Source: Mangrovimonas sp. YM274 (lineage in GTDB: Bacteria > Bacteroidota > Bacteroidia > Flavobacteriales > Flavobacteriaceae). From it: a stretch of 64,000 nucleotides of DNA. The notes under the pieces are model-generated. The model was not told where the DNA came from and did not search any database. It was given only the letters and a program-made list of their open reading frames with translations. The stretch covers positions 1,908,128-1,972,127 of the forward strand of contig NZ_CP133091.1 in assembly GCF_030908385.1 (NCBI RefSeq), in the 5' to 3' direction. The position numbers and the translations under genes were made by a program. Position 1 is the first letter of the stretch. The number at the start of each line of letters is the position of its first letter. This document shows, in pieces, positions 35,723 to 45,835 of this stretch.

Positions 35723-37099
35723 TTATAAGTGAATTACTTCATCATATGCATCGGCTACAGCTTCCATTACCGCTTCACTCATGGTTGGGTGAGGGTGAAC
35801 GGCCTTAAGCACTTCGTGACCTGTAGTTTCCAATTTTCTACCCAAAACGGCTTCAGCAATCATATCGGTAACACCGGCACCAATCATATGGCAACCTAAC
35901 CATTCACCATATTTGGCATCGAAGATTACTTTTACAAATCCGTCCTTTGCACCAGAAGCACTAGCTTTACCAGAGGCAGAGAATGGGAACTTACCAACTT
36001 TAATTTCGTATCCTTGTTCTTTAGCTTGCTTTTCGGTTAAACCTACACTTGCAATTTCAGGAGCACAATACGTACAGCCAGGAATGTTTCCATAGTCGAT
36101 TGGCTCTACATGCATGCCTGCAATTTTTTCAACACAAAGGATTCCTTCAGCAGAAGCAACGTGCGCCAAAGCTTGACCAGGCGTTACATCTCCAATAGCA
36201 TAGTATCCTGGGATGTTGGTTTGATAGTAATCGTTTACCAAGATTTTATCGCGGTCTACGGCAATACCTACATCTTCCAAGCCTATGTTTTCAATGTTGG
36301 TTTTGATACCTACAGCAGATAACACAACGTCAGCTTCCAATACTTCTTCACCTTTTTTGGTTTTAACTGTAGCTTTTACTCCTGCTCCAGAAGTGTCTAC
36401 TTTAGTTACTTCGGCAGAAGTCATGATTTTTATCCCATTTTTCTTGAAGCTACGTTCCAATTGTTTAGAAACTTCTTCATCCTCAACAGGTACTACATTC
36501 GGTAAATATTCAACAACAGTTACTTCGGTACCGATAGAGTTATAGAAATAAGCAAACTCAACACCAATAGCACCAGAACCAACTACAATCATTTTCTTAG
36601 GTTGTTCTTTTAAGCTCATGGCTTCACGATAGCCAATTACTTTTTTTCCATCTTGAGGTAAACTTGGTAACTCACGAGAACGTGCTCCAGTAGCAATGAT
36701 AATGTGGTCTGCAGAATATTCTTTGCCGTCTACATCAACTTTCTTTCCAGTTTTAAGTTTTCCGTAGCCTTCAATAACGTCAATTTTGTTCTTTTTCATT
36801 AAGAATTGAACGCCCTTGCTCATCCCTTCGGCAACACCACGACTGCGCTTTACAATAGCACCAAAATCTTTATCAGCACCTTTTACTGAAAGGCCGTAGT
36901 CTTCGGCATGCTTAAGGTATTCAAAAACCTGTGCCGATTTCAATAAGGCTTTAGTAGGAATACAACCCCAATTTAAGCATACTCCACCAAGACTTTCCTT
37001 TTCTACTATTGCAGTTTTAAAGCCCAATTGAGACGCTCTAATAGCTGTAACGTAGCCTCCAGGTCCACTACCTAGAACAATTATATCATATTTACTCAT
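35723..37099 (-). CDS. lpdA: Dihydrolipoyl dehydrogenase (E3)
   Basis: A 458-residue FAD flavoprotein shared by 2-oxoacid dehydrogenase complexes. MSKYDIIVLGSGPGGYVTAI opens the FAD site; the redox disulfide is C41/C46 in GGVCLNWGCIPTK; NAD-binding and dimer domains follow with HPHPTMSEAV near the C-terminus. The frame is open 32 codons further upstream (to 37195), but that stretch holds the terminator of msrB, lacks homology and is out of pattern, so the ATG at 37099 is chosen. No E1 or E2 genes are next to it. Confidence 0.96.
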   Translation of the reverse strand: MSKYDIIVLGSGPGGYVTAIRASQLGFKTAIVEKESLGGVCLNWGCIPTKALLKSAQVFEYLKHAEDYGLSVKGADKDFGAIVKRSRGVAEGMSKGVQFLMKKNKIDVIEGYGKLKTGKKVDVDGKEYSADHIIIATGARSRELPSLPQDGKKVIGYREAMSLKEQPKKMIVVGSGAIGVEFAYFYNSIGTEVTVVEYLPNVVPVEDEEVSKQLERSFKKNGIKIMTSAEVTKVDTSGAGVKATVKTKKGEEVLEADVVLSAVGIKTNIENIGLEDVGIAVDRDKILVNDYYQTNIPGYYAIGDVTPGQALAHVASAEGILCVEKIAGMHVEPIDYGNIPGCTYCAPEIASVGLTEKQAKEQGYEIKVGKFPFSASGKASASGAKDGFVKVIFDAKYGEWLGCHMIGAGVTDMIAEAVLGRKLETTGHEVLKAVHPHPTMSEAVMEAVADAYDEVIHL

Positions 37100-37172
37100 G
37101 AGAATTTGTTTAGTGTATTTTTTTGACGCTACGAATTTACGAAACCTATTTTTAAATATGAATTTAGCCAAC

Positions 37173-37215
37173 AAAAAAATAGGCACTTCGCCCATATAAA
37201 TATAGCGAGTGCCTT
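37173..37215 (-). terminator. Terminator of msrB (minus strand)
   Basis: AGGCACTTCGC (37181-37191) pairs with GCGAGTGCCT (37205-37214) with one bulge. Read on the minus strand it is followed by ATTTTTTT. Confidence 0.75.
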
Positions 37216-37235
37216 AAAATGCCTAAATGAAATTT

Positions 37236-37754
37236 TTAATTTTTAGGAGGGGTGTTTTCTGTAGAATCTTTTTGGGTTTCGGCACTATCAAAATCCAAAC
37301 TTAAAGAGTTAACGCAGTAACGTAATCCGGTTTGGGTTGGACCGTCATTAAAAACATGACCAAGATGGCCTCCACAGTTGGAACAGAGTATTTCAGTCCT
37401 TACCATGCCATGGGTTCTGTCTTCTTTGTAAGTGATGCTGCCTTCTATGGCATTGTCAAAACTGGGCCAACCACAATCTGATCTAAATTTATCGGTGCTC
37501 TCAAAAAGTTTTGTGCCACATCCTGCACAAGTATAGGACCCTTGTTCAAAATGGAGGTTGTATTCTCCCGTAAAAGGGCGCTCGGTACCTTTTTCTCTTA
37601 ACACTTGATATTGTTGCGGCGTAAGAATTTCACGCCATTCTTGTTCAGTTTTATTCATTTTATATGTTTGGTTTTTGTTTTCGTTGTTTTTTTGAGCCGT
37701 AGAATTGCAACTAAATGCAAGAGCAATAAGAATAACGGTGAGGATGTTTTTCAT
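37236..37754 (-). CDS. msrB: Peptide-methionine (R)-S-oxide reductase, exported lipoprotein
   Basis: A 172-residue protein. It begins with a lipoprotein signal (MKNILTVILIALAFSC, lipid Cys16) and a linker rich in Asn/Lys. The MsrB domain (about 36-155) has zinc cysteines C76/C79 and C124/C127 and the catalytic C147 in RYCVNS. It reduces R-methionine sulfoxide in proteins. The signal places it at the periplasmic face of a membrane, so it repairs envelope proteins and needs an exported electron donor. Its own terminator follows; the promoter is not clear. Confidence 0.94.
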   Translation of the reverse strand: MKNILTVILIALAFSCNSTAQKNNENKNQTYKMNKTEQEWREILTPQQYQVLREKGTERPFTGEYNLHFEQGSYTCAGCGTKLFESTDKFRSDCGWPSFDNAIEGSITYKEDRTHGMVRTEILCSNCGGHLGHVFNDGPTQTGLRYCVNSLSLDFDSAETQKDSTENTPPKN

Positions 37755-37966
37755 GGTAATTCAGATTCAAGTAGCTAATTAAAAACTTTAGTCGACGGAT
37801 AGATTAGCTCATTACGAAATCGTTATAATTAATTCTTAGGATTTTATTTACCTTGCTTAATGGGTTTGTGCGTTTAAAATTGCTAATTTAGAACTTTACA
37901 AGTTATGAATTGTGCATGTGTATTAACAATACATCTATCACAGTTATACCAAAACTTTCATACTAT

Positions 37967-39886
37967 ATGGCCGAAGTAATTGTACACAGTAAGTTTTCAG
38001 ATTTTGATATAGATCTTTTTAAGGCAGGAAAGCATTATAGACTATATGAGAAGTTTGGCTCTCATATCATGACTTTAGAGGGTAAGGAAGGAACCTATTT
38101 TGCTGTGTGGGCACCCAGTGCCAAATCGGTAGCAGTTGTTGGCGATTTTAATTACTGGGATGACCAAGCACACCAATTGCACGTGCGGTGGGACAAAAGT
38201 GGTATTTGGGAAGGGTTCATTCCAAAAGTGGGCAAAGGAAGTTTATATAAATATAAAATACACAGCCACCATGACGGCATCGTCACGGAAAAGGCCGATC
38301 CATATGGAAGACGATGTGAGTTGCCTCCAAAAACAGCTTCTGTAGTATGGGAAGATGCTTACAAGTGGAAGGATAAGCAATGGATGGAAAAAAGAAAAGA
38401 TCACAATGCGCTGAATGCCCCTTTTTCTGTGTATGAAGTACATCTAGGATCTTGGAAAAGAAAGAATAATGGAGAAGACTATTTATCCTATAGCGAATTT
38501 GCTGAAGATTTAGTGGCATACGTCAAGGACATGAATTTTACGCATGTGGAGTTCATGCCAATCATGGAGTTTCCTTACGATCCTTCTTGGGGGTATCAAA
38601 TAACGGGCTATTTTGCTCCAACATCACGTTTTGGTTACCCCGAGGAATTTAAATTGTTGGTGGACAAATTGCACCAAAATGATATTGGAATTATTTTAGA
38701 TTGGGTGCCTTCCCATTTTCCTGAGGATGCGCATGGATTGGGCTATTTTGATGGTTCCTGTCTGTATGAGCATCCCGATAGACGTAAAGGTTACCACCCG
38801 GACTGGAAAAGTTTGATTTTTAATTATGGAAGAAATGAGGTGAAATCATTTTTGATTTCCAATGCCCTATTTTGGTTAGAGCAGTTCCATGCGGATGGTT
38901 TGCGTGTAGATGCCGTGGCTTCTATGCTGTTCTTGGATTATTCTCGTGAAGAAGGTGAGTGGGAACCAAATATGTTTGGAGGGCGAGAGCATTTAGAGGC
39001 CATTTCATTTTTGAGAGAATTGAACGAGGAAGTTTATAAAAGTTTTCCAGATGTTCAAACCATCGCCGAAGAATCCACAGCCTTTCCAATGGTGTCTAAA
39101 CCTACCTGTTTAGGTGGTTTAGGATTTGGGATGAAGTGGATGATGGGCTGGATGCATGATACTTTGGTCTATTTTTCAAAGGAACCGGTTTACAGAAAAT
39201 ACCATCAAAACGACTTGACGTTTTCCATGACCTATGCGTTTTCGGAGAATTTCATTTTACCATTATCGCACGACGAAGTGGTTTATGGAAAGCGGTCCTT
39301 ATTAGGAAGAATGCCTGGGGATGAATGGCAGCGTTTTGCTAACCTTAGGTTGATGTATGCTTATATGTTTACGCATCCTGGAACTAAATTATTGTTCCAA
39401 GGAGGTGAGATAGGACAGGGAGAAGAATGGAATTTTCTACAAAGCATCGATTGGCATTTGTTGAAGTATAAAGTGCACAAGGGAATGCAAAATTTGGTGA
39501 AGGATTTAAATATTTTCTATAAGACAGAGCCGGCACTTTATGAAAAGCAATTCACAGGTGATGGGTTTGAATGGATTGATTTTAGCGATGCGGAGAGTTC
39601 CATTTTAGCATATTTTAGAAAAGGCAATAATCAAAAAGATCATGTAATTGTAGTCTGCAATATGACACCTACACCTAGAATTGATTATAGAATTGGCCTG
39701 CCTTTTAAAGGGAAACTAAAAGAGGTGTTTAATAGTGATCTTAAAAAATACGAGGGGACTGGAGCGTATAAAAACAACACGAAAACATCCCAGGAAGTTC
39801 CTTGGCATTTTAGAGATGATTCTGTTGAAATTACAATTCCTCCTTTGGGAATGGTCGCCTTTAAATATCAAAATGTTAAAACGTAA
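37967..39886 (+). CDS. glgB: 1,4-alpha-glucan branching enzyme
   Basis: A 639-residue cytoplasmic GH13 enzyme. It has an N-terminal CBM48 domain (about 30-130, FAVWAPSAKSVAVVGDFNYW), the TIM barrel with nucleophile D315 in GLRVDAVASM, the acid/base pair in IAEEST (E368/E369), LSHDEVVYGK, and a C-terminal beta domain. It makes alpha-1,6 branches in glycogen. The frame is open from 37910, but homology begins at the ATG at 37967. It is followed, 139 bases later, by a GH31 gene, suggesting a shared alpha-glucan role. No glgA or glgC is visible. Confidence 0.95.
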   Translation: MAEVIVHSKFSDFDIDLFKAGKHYRLYEKFGSHIMTLEGKEGTYFAVWAPSAKSVAVVGDFNYWDDQAHQLHVRWDKSGIWEGFIPKVGKGSLYKYKIHSHHDGIVTEKADPYGRRCELPPKTASVVWEDAYKWKDKQWMEKRKDHNALNAPFSVYEVHLGSWKRKNNGEDYLSYSEFAEDLVAYVKDMNFTHVEFMPIMEFPYDPSWGYQITGYFAPTSRFGYPEEFKLLVDKLHQNDIGIILDWVPSHFPEDAHGLGYFDGSCLYEHPDRRKGYHPDWKSLIFNYGRNEVKSFLISNALFWLEQFHADGLRVDAVASMLFLDYSREEGEWEPNMFGGREHLEAISFLRELNEEVYKSFPDVQTIAEESTAFPMVSKPTCLGGLGFGMKWMMGWMHDTLVYFSKEPVYRKYHQNDLTFSMTYAFSENFILPLSHDEVVYGKRSLLGRMPGDEWQRFANLRLMYAYMFTHPGTKLLFQGGEIGQGEEWNFLQSIDWHLLKYKVHKGMQNLVKDLNIFYKTEPALYEKQFTGDGFEWIDFSDAESSILAYFRKGNNQKDHVIVVCNMTPTPRIDYRIGLPFKGKLKEVFNSDLKKYEGTGAYKNNTKTSQEVPWHFRDDSVEITIPPLGMVAFKYQNVKT

Positions 39887-40025
39887 TTTATTATAAAACA
39901 GAGGGTTTTGTTGGTTTTTGATAAAAATATAACCATTAAATTAGTGAGTTAGCAAAACTTGGTGCTGAGTATTTTTTATCTCTGAACTTATGCGTTTTTT
40001 TGTTAGTCTATAAGAACTATGACTT

Positions 40026-42431
40026 ATGATTTTAAATACTGAATTAGAAAGAAAGGGAGATTTATTTCCTTCTAAAATTGTAGCATACAATAAGGATGTA
40101 GACACCTTGTATTTTACTACCGAAAATAATGTTATTCTGGAGTTAACAGTCGTAAGAGATAGTGTTTTACGCTTTCGTTACACCACTTCAGGAACATTTG
40201 ACAACGATTTTTCCTATGCTATTACAAAATATGCCAGTACGGGCTACAATTTTTTGGAAATAGAAGAAGAATCCACTTTATATAAAATCACGACTTCAAA
40301 ACTTATTTGCCATATTTCTAAGTTAAATTTAAAAGTGACATTGTTTGATGCTAAGGATTTAACACTTATAAATGAAGATGAACTTGGATTCCATTGGGAA
40401 GAAAGTTATGAGTTTGGAGGTGATGTTGTAAAGATGAGTAAAACATCCCACGATGGGGAAAGTTATTTTGGGTTGGGAGATAAGCCGGTAAAGCTTAATC
40501 TAAAAGGAAAACGTTTTGAAAATTGGGTATCCGATTCCTATGCCTATGGCAGAAATTCAGACCCAATTTATAAAGCTATTCCATTTTATACGGGACTGAA
40601 TGGGAATAAGTCCTATGGAATCTTTTTTGATAACACCTTTAGATCGTTTTTCGATTTTGCGCAAGAACGACGCAATGTTACCAGTTTTTGGGCGCAAGGA
40701 GGAGAGATGAACTATTATTTTATCTATGGTCCCCAAATGAGTGATGTTGTGGCCAACTACACAGATTTAACGGGCAAGCCGCATCAATTGCCTCCGTTAT
40801 GGGCCTTGGGGTTCCATCAATGTAAATGGAGTTATTATCCAGAATCTAAAGTTAAGGAGGTTACTCAAAAATTCAGGGATCTTAAAATACCTTGTGATGC
40901 CATTTATCTGGATATCGATTATATGGATGGCTTTAGATGTTTTACCTGGGATAAAAATTATTTTCCAGATCCCAAAAGGATGGTCGAGGAACTTAGCGAA
41001 CAAGGGTTCAAAACGGTTGTTATTATAGATCCAGGAATTAAGATTGATCACAATTACGATGTTTTCAAGGAAGGCTTGGAAAATGATTACTTCTGCAAAC
41101 GAGCCGACGGGCCTTATATGAAAGGTAAAGTATGGCCTGGAGAATGTTATTTCCCGGATTTCACGAATCCAGAAGTACGAGAATGGTGGTCTGGCCTGTT
41201 TAAGGAACTTATTGAAGAAACTGGTGTAAGAGGAGTTTGGAACGATATGAATGAACCTGCGGTTATGGAGGTCCCCAATAAAACATTTCCAGACGATGTT
41301 AGGCATGACTATGAAGGCAATCCATGTAGCCATAGGAAGGCTCATAACATCTATGGTATGCAAATGGCGAGAGCTACCTACCAAGGACTTAAACGGTACA
41401 CTTATCCGAAGCGCCCTTTTGTTATTACTAGAGCAGCCTATTCCGGTACACAACGTTATACTTCTACTTGGACCGGTGATAATGTAGCAAGCTGGGAACA
41501 TCTATGGATAGCCAATATCCAAGCGCAAAGAATGGCTATGTCTGGGTATTCATTTGTAGGGAGTGATATAGGTGGTTTTGCCGAGCAGCCTCAAGGTGAA
41601 TTGTTTACCAGATGGATTCAGCTAGGCGTTTTTCATCCGTTTTGCCGTGTACATTCTTCTGGCGATCACGGTAATCAGGAGCCTTGGGCATTTGATGATG
41701 ATGTCACAAAAATTGTGAGGAAGTTTATTGAGCTTCGTTACCAGTTGCTTCCTTATTTATATACTACATTTTGGCAATTGGTTGATGAAGGTACCCCAAT
41801 ATTGAAATCCCTTGTTTTGTATGATCAAGAAGATATTCACACGCATTACAGAACAGATGAATTTATGTATGGAGATCAAATTTTGGTATGTCCTGTGCAG
41901 GAACCAAATTCAAGAGGGCGTAGAATGTTTATTCCAAGGGGCGAATGGTTTAATTTTTGGAATGATGAAGTCGTGCTGGGAGGAAGGGAAATGTGGGTAG
42001 ATGCCGATATTGATAGTATTCCATTATTTATTAAGGCAGGCGCTATAATTCCAATGTATCCCGTGCAGCAATATGTGGATGAGAAGGAAATTGACCAAGT
42101 AACTTTAGAGGTGTATTATAAAGAAGGGAAAGAGGATTCTATTTTGTACGACGACGCCCATGATGGCTATGATTATACAAAAGGTAGATATAGCTTGAGG
42201 ACTTTTAAATTAACGGGGAAAGCCAACGAAGTAATTATTCAGCAGCATAAGGAAGGAAAATATGAATCTACCTTAAGTACTTTTATGGTTAAGTTTCACG
42301 GTTTGCCATTTCATGTAACAAAGATTGAAATTGATAATGTAGACATTCCTTTATCTCAAGTTAAAATGAATGGCAGTAACAGTATGGTAGTTAGTGAGAA
42401 ATTCACTCAGTTACATATTATTGGTGAGTAA
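40026..42431 (+). CDS. GH31 alpha-glucosidase
   Basis: An 801-residue family 31 glycoside hydrolase with an N-terminal galactose-mutarotase-like domain (to about 235), TIM barrel (about 240-600) and beta-sandwich tail. The nucleophile is D407 in WNDMNEPAV and the acid/base D547 in SSGDHGNQEP. Hydrophobic segment at the N-terminus is absent, so it is intracellular. It releases glucose from alpha-linked oligosaccharides. With glgB 139 bases upstream on the same strand it likely works in glycogen or maltooligosaccharide turnover. Confidence 0.94.
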   Translation: MILNTELERKGDLFPSKIVAYNKDVDTLYFTTENNVILELTVVRDSVLRFRYTTSGTFDNDFSYAITKYASTGYNFLEIEEESTLYKITTSKLICHISKLNLKVTLFDAKDLTLINEDELGFHWEESYEFGGDVVKMSKTSHDGESYFGLGDKPVKLNLKGKRFENWVSDSYAYGRNSDPIYKAIPFYTGLNGNKSYGIFFDNTFRSFFDFAQERRNVTSFWAQGGEMNYYFIYGPQMSDVVANYTDLTGKPHQLPPLWALGFHQCKWSYYPESKVKEVTQKFRDLKIPCDAIYLDIDYMDGFRCFTWDKNYFPDPKRMVEELSEQGFKTVVIIDPGIKIDHNYDVFKEGLENDYFCKRADGPYMKGKVWPGECYFPDFTNPEVREWWSGLFKELIEETGVRGVWNDMNEPAVMEVPNKTFPDDVRHDYEGNPCSHRKAHNIYGMQMARATYQGLKRYTYPKRPFVITRAAYSGTQRYTSTWTGDNVASWEHLWIANIQAQRMAMSGYSFVGSDIGGFAEQPQGELFTRWIQLGVFHPFCRVHSSGDHGNQEPWAFDDDVTKIVRKFIELRYQLLPYLYTTFWQLVDEGTPILKSLVLYDQEDIHTHYRTDEFMYGDQILVCPVQEPNSRGRRMFIPRGEWFNFWNDEVVLGGREMWVDADIDSIPLFIKAGAIIPMYPVQQYVDEKEIDQVTLEVYYKEGKEDSILYDDAHDGYDYTKGRYSLRTFKLTGKANEVIIQQHKEGKYESTLSTFMVKFHGLPFHVTKIEIDNVDIPLSQVKMNGSNSMVVSEKFTQLHIIGE

Positions 42432-42513
42432 GGCCGAAAATAACTGGTTTTGAAAATTGAAATTATAATCTGTCTTGAATGATTTTTGTAATTTTAGACT
42501 TTCAAATCGAACT

Positions 42514-43341
42514 ATGTATTCAATGACCTCAAAAAATCTATTCGCTACTGCTGTTATAACTTTGGCATTTATTTCATGTGCAACCAATCCGTTTACAGGG
42601 AAACAGACCATGGCCATTGTGCCAAATTCAGAGTTGTTTCCGGCTGCATTTCAACAATACGATCAGTTTTTAAATGAACATGATATCATCAAGGGCACGA
42701 AAGATGCTGAAATGATCAAACGTGTGGGGGAAAAAATTGCGACAGCAGCAAAACAATGGTTGGATGCCAATGGTTACGAAGGTTATTTAAAGGACTACAA
42801 ATGGGAATATAACCTTATAAAGGATGAGCAGAAGAATGCTTGGTGTATGCCAGGTGGTAAAATTGTTTTTTACACGGGTATTTTGCCCATTGCCGATGGA
42901 GAGGCGGGGGTAGCAACAATTATGGGGCATGAGGTGTCTCACGCGTTGGCAAATCATGGGCAGCAACGAATGAGTGCAGCTTATGTGCAGCAAGGGATAG
43001 CTTTAGCTGGAAATATGGCCATCAACAATGATAGTGATAGAGATGCTTTTAATTCGTATTACGGAGTAGGGTCTAATGTTTTAGGAATGTTGCCTTTTAG
43101 CCGAAGCCATGAGAGCGAGGCCGATAAAATTGGATTGACCCTAATGGCTATAGCGGGTTATGACCCATCTGAAGCTGTTGACTTATGGCAACGAATGGCT
43201 GCGGAAAGCGGAGGGCAAGCACCGCCAGAATTATTAAGCACACATCCTTCCAATCAAACACGAATCAATAATTTGAAAGCTTTGGTGCCGACCGCTAGAG
43301 CAGAGGCAAAAAAGTTTGGAGTGACTTCTTTTATCAAATAA
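42514..43341 (+). CDS. M48 family metallopeptidase lipoprotein
   Basis: A 275-residue exported zinc protease. The start is ATG at 42514 or 42523; the TTG at 42475 would bury the signal. The signal ends in a lipobox AFISC. The catalytic HExxH is H139-E-V-S-H143 and the third-ligand motif is ESEADKIG; an AFPFxRxHE-type turn LPFSRSHESEAD is intact. It is of the Oma1/LoiP-like M48C kind that handles misfolded envelope proteins. It lies alone between GH31 and a terminator. Confidence 0.92.
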   Translation: MYSMTSKNLFATAVITLAFISCATNPFTGKQTMAIVPNSELFPAAFQQYDQFLNEHDIIKGTKDAEMIKRVGEKIATAAKQWLDANGYEGYLKDYKWEYNLIKDEQKNAWCMPGGKIVFYTGILPIADGEAGVATIMGHEVSHALANHGQQRMSAAYVQQGIALAGNMAINNDSDRDAFNSYYGVGSNVLGMLPFSRSHESEADKIGLTLMAIAGYDPSEAVDLWQRMAAESGGQAPPELLSTHPSNQTRINNLKALVPTARAEAKKFGVTSFIK

Positions 43342-43371
43342 AGTATAAAATAAAAAATTTGTTTACTTTCG

Positions 43372-43400
43372 AAGCTACACCTTGAGGTGTAGCTTTTTTT
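43372..43400 (+). terminator. Rho-independent terminator after M48 gene
   Basis: AAGCTACACC (43372-43381) pairs with GGTGTAGCTT (43386-43395) with a TTGA loop, then T's. It ends just before the MFS gene. Confidence 0.85.
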
Positions 43401-43412
43401 ATAACCTTATAT

Positions 43413-44804
43413 ATGACTACATTCCAAAAGGGAAGTAAAAAACTTCTTAATGCTTGGGCCTTTTACGATTGGGCCAATTCTGTATATACTTTAACCATTG
43501 CTTCAACCATTTTTCCAATTTTTTACGGAACTTTAAAGTTTGTCGATGACAACAAAGTGCATGCTTTTGGTTATGAATTTAAAAATACAGCATTGATAAC
43601 CTTCATTACGGCCTTTACGTTTTTGGTAGTGGCTATTATTTCTCCAATCTTATCAGGAGTGGCTGATTATATAGGCAATAAAAAAGTCTTTATGCAATTT
43701 TTTTGCTATTTGGGAGGTTTGGGGTGCTTTGGACTTTATTGGTTTAGTCTAGAGCACATATACCTGAGTTTGCTTTTTTATTTTTTTGGATTGATAGGAT
43801 ATTGGGGGAGTTTGGTGTTTTACAATTCTTATTTACCAGATATCGCTTTTGAAGAGCAACAGGATAAAATTAGTGCGAAAGGGTTTAGCTTAGGGTATAT
43901 AGGAAGTGTTTTGTTATTGGTTTTGAATTTAGCCATGGTGATGTTTCCTAATGTCTTTGGTTTTGATACGAGTATACCACAGACCTTAAGAGAAACGGGG
44001 TCTGAACTTGAAATTGCGGAGGCGCTTCAAAAGGCAAAAGATGAAGCCTCTATCCAAGCTATGCGTTCTTCATTTATAACTGTTGGCTTATGGTGGGTGT
44101 TGTTCAGCCAATATACTTTTAGAGTGCTTCCAAAGGGACTTTCCAAAAGTAATGGAAGAGTCAATAGGCAAGTACTGTTTAATGGTTTTAAGGAACTAAA
44201 AAAAGTATGGGATGGATTGACTCATAACTTAAGATTAAAACGTTACCTCTACGCTTTTTTTGTTTACAGTATGGCAGTGCAAACCATTATGTTGGTCGCC
44301 ACTTATTTTGGGGAGCAGGAAATTAATTGGGGAGGAGAGAGTGAGAAAACACTAGGCTTAATTGTAAGTATTTTGGTAATTCAAGTAGTGGCTATTTTGG
44401 GGGCCTTTTTGACTTCAAGGGCGTCTGAAAAGTTTGGTAATATTCCAACATTGATAGTTATCAATTTTATATGGATGGCACTCTGTTTTTATGGGTATTT
44501 TGTTGAAACGCCCATTCAGTTTTATATTACAGCTGCCTGTGTAGGCTTGGTTATGGGAGGAATCCAGGCGTTATCGCGTTCTACCTATTCCAAATTTTTG
44601 CCAGAGACCAAGGATACCACTTCATACTTCAGCTTTTTTGATGTTTCTGAAAAAATAGGCATTGTAATCGGGATGGTTATTTATGGATCGATAGATCAAA
44701 TCACAGGTAGTATGCGCAATTCCATTCTGTTTTTGTTTATTTTCTTTTTGATTGGCATCGTTTTACTTATGCGGGTTCCAAAACAAGTTTTGCAAACTGA
44801 TTAA
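43413..44804 (+). CDS. MFS transporter (UMF1/Atg22-like)
   Basis: A 463-residue transporter with twelve transmembrane segments. The N-terminal LNAWAFYDWANSVYTLTIAS matches the UMF1/Atg22-like subgroup of the MFS. A hydrophilic insert (about 175-215, SIPQTLRETGSELEIAEA) lies mid-protein. Atg22 relatives in fungi export amino acids from the vacuole, but in bacteria the substrate is unknown. It is the first gene after a terminator. Confidence 0.9.
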   Translation: MTTFQKGSKKLLNAWAFYDWANSVYTLTIASTIFPIFYGTLKFVDDNKVHAFGYEFKNTALITFITAFTFLVVAIISPILSGVADYIGNKKVFMQFFCYLGGLGCFGLYWFSLEHIYLSLLFYFFGLIGYWGSLVFYNSYLPDIAFEEQQDKISAKGFSLGYIGSVLLLVLNLAMVMFPNVFGFDTSIPQTLRETGSELEIAEALQKAKDEASIQAMRSSFITVGLWWVLFSQYTFRVLPKGLSKSNGRVNRQVLFNGFKELKKVWDGLTHNLRLKRYLYAFFVYSMAVQTIMLVATYFGEQEINWGGESEKTLGLIVSILVIQVVAILGAFLTSRASEKFGNIPTLIVINFIWMALCFYGYFVETPIQFYITAACVGLVMGGIQALSRSTYSKFLPETKDTTSYFSFFDVSEKIGIVIGMVIYGSIDQITGSMRNSILFLFIFFLIGIVLLMRVPKQVLQTD

Positions 44805-44859
44805 ATTGTTTATGTTTGTAAGAAATCAACTAAAACTTACAGAATTTAAACTACTTATT

Positions 44860-45813
44860 ATGAAAAAATTAAGAGTTTTATTGTCGTTTTTGACGCTTTG
44901 TTTCTTTTTTAATTGTGAAAATGAGCCAATCGATAGTACTGTGGAACCAGGAAATTCGAATTCGTCTGCTTTTTTTCAGGTAGATTTCAATGGTCAAACA
45001 TATCAGGCTGATGTGGCCTCTGCGGGACTCATGGATAATATGATTAATCTTACAGCAGTGAAAAATAATGGAGAAACGTTTACTTTATCGCTGTTTGGCA
45101 ATAGTGTAGGAACTTATGAATTGGGAGTTATAGATTTAGATAACTTAATGGTGCCGCCCAATACAATGGGATACTATAACCAGAATGATCAGGAAGAATT
45201 AGAAGAAAATGCTTGGGTTTCTTTGAATGCAGAAGATCCTTCAACACCAGCCGGTACTGTTAGTATAACAGAAATTAACTCTCAAAATAACACCATTAGC
45301 GGATCTTTTTCTTTTACAGGAATGAATGACCAAGATGGAACTATTGATACGATCGAGTTTATCAACGGAATTTTTACAAATATTCCTTTTGAAACCGGAT
45401 GGCCGGGGAGTGGTAATGAAGATGACAATACGTTCTACGCAGAGATTGATGGGGAGGAATTTGTGGAAGATGTCATTAATATTGACATTCTTGAATCTGA
45501 ATTAGGTGATGGTTTGGGAATTTTGGCATCTAAAAACAATATGGAGACCATTCTGGTGTCTGTTCCTTTAAATATCTCACCAGGGCAACATGATTTTACA
45601 GCCATGTCGATGGTACAAAATCCGATGTTGAAAGTACAATATTCCCAATTAAGCAACCCAACGAATATAGCCTTATTAGAAGGGAGTATTTCTATAAGTT
45701 TGCATGACACTGCAGCCAAACATATTGTTGGAACCTTTGAATGTTCAGGAGCAACTACTAGTGGAAGTGATATGAATATCACAAATGGAAGCTTTGATAT
45801 TTACTACGAATAA
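44860..45813 (+). CDS. Flavobacteriia-type lipoprotein, first of tandem pair
   Basis: A 317-residue exported lipoprotein of unknown function. The signal ends at C19 (FFFNC) and is followed by ENEPIDST. It holds two repeats of a beta-rich domain: FFQVDFNGQTYQADVASAG near residue 37 and FYAEIDGEEFVEDVINIDI near 195, each about 140 residues, that look like internal duplication of the DUF6252-type fold. The start at 44860 is chosen over the upstream extension (44752), which overlaps the MFS gene. Confidence 0.75.
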   Translation: MKKLRVLLSFLTLCFFFNCENEPIDSTVEPGNSNSSAFFQVDFNGQTYQADVASAGLMDNMINLTAVKNNGETFTLSLFGNSVGTYELGVIDLDNLMVPPNTMGYYNQNDQEELEENAWVSLNAEDPSTPAGTVSITEINSQNNTISGSFSFTGMNDQDGTIDTIEFINGIFTNIPFETGWPGSGNEDDNTFYAEIDGEEFVEDVINIDILESELGDGLGILASKNNMETILVSVPLNISPGQHDFTAMSMVQNPMLKVQYSQLSNPTNIALLEGSISISLHDTAAKHIVGTFECSGATTSGSDMNITNGSFDIYYE

Positions 45814-45835
45814 CCTCAAACTTTATAAATATAAC

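Noticed and set aside
37100-37195. N-terminal extension of lpdA
   Set aside because: The extra 32 codons contain the msrB terminator, have no family match, and the FAD motif begins at the ATG at 37099.
40797-41501. Open frame of 234 codons antisense to the GH31 gene
   Set aside because: It covers the GH31 TIM barrel, which is certain, and the product has no domain-like pattern.
42475-42513. Extension of the M48 gene to a TTG
   Set aside because: It would place polar residues before the lipoprotein signal; ATG at 42514 or 42523 is better.
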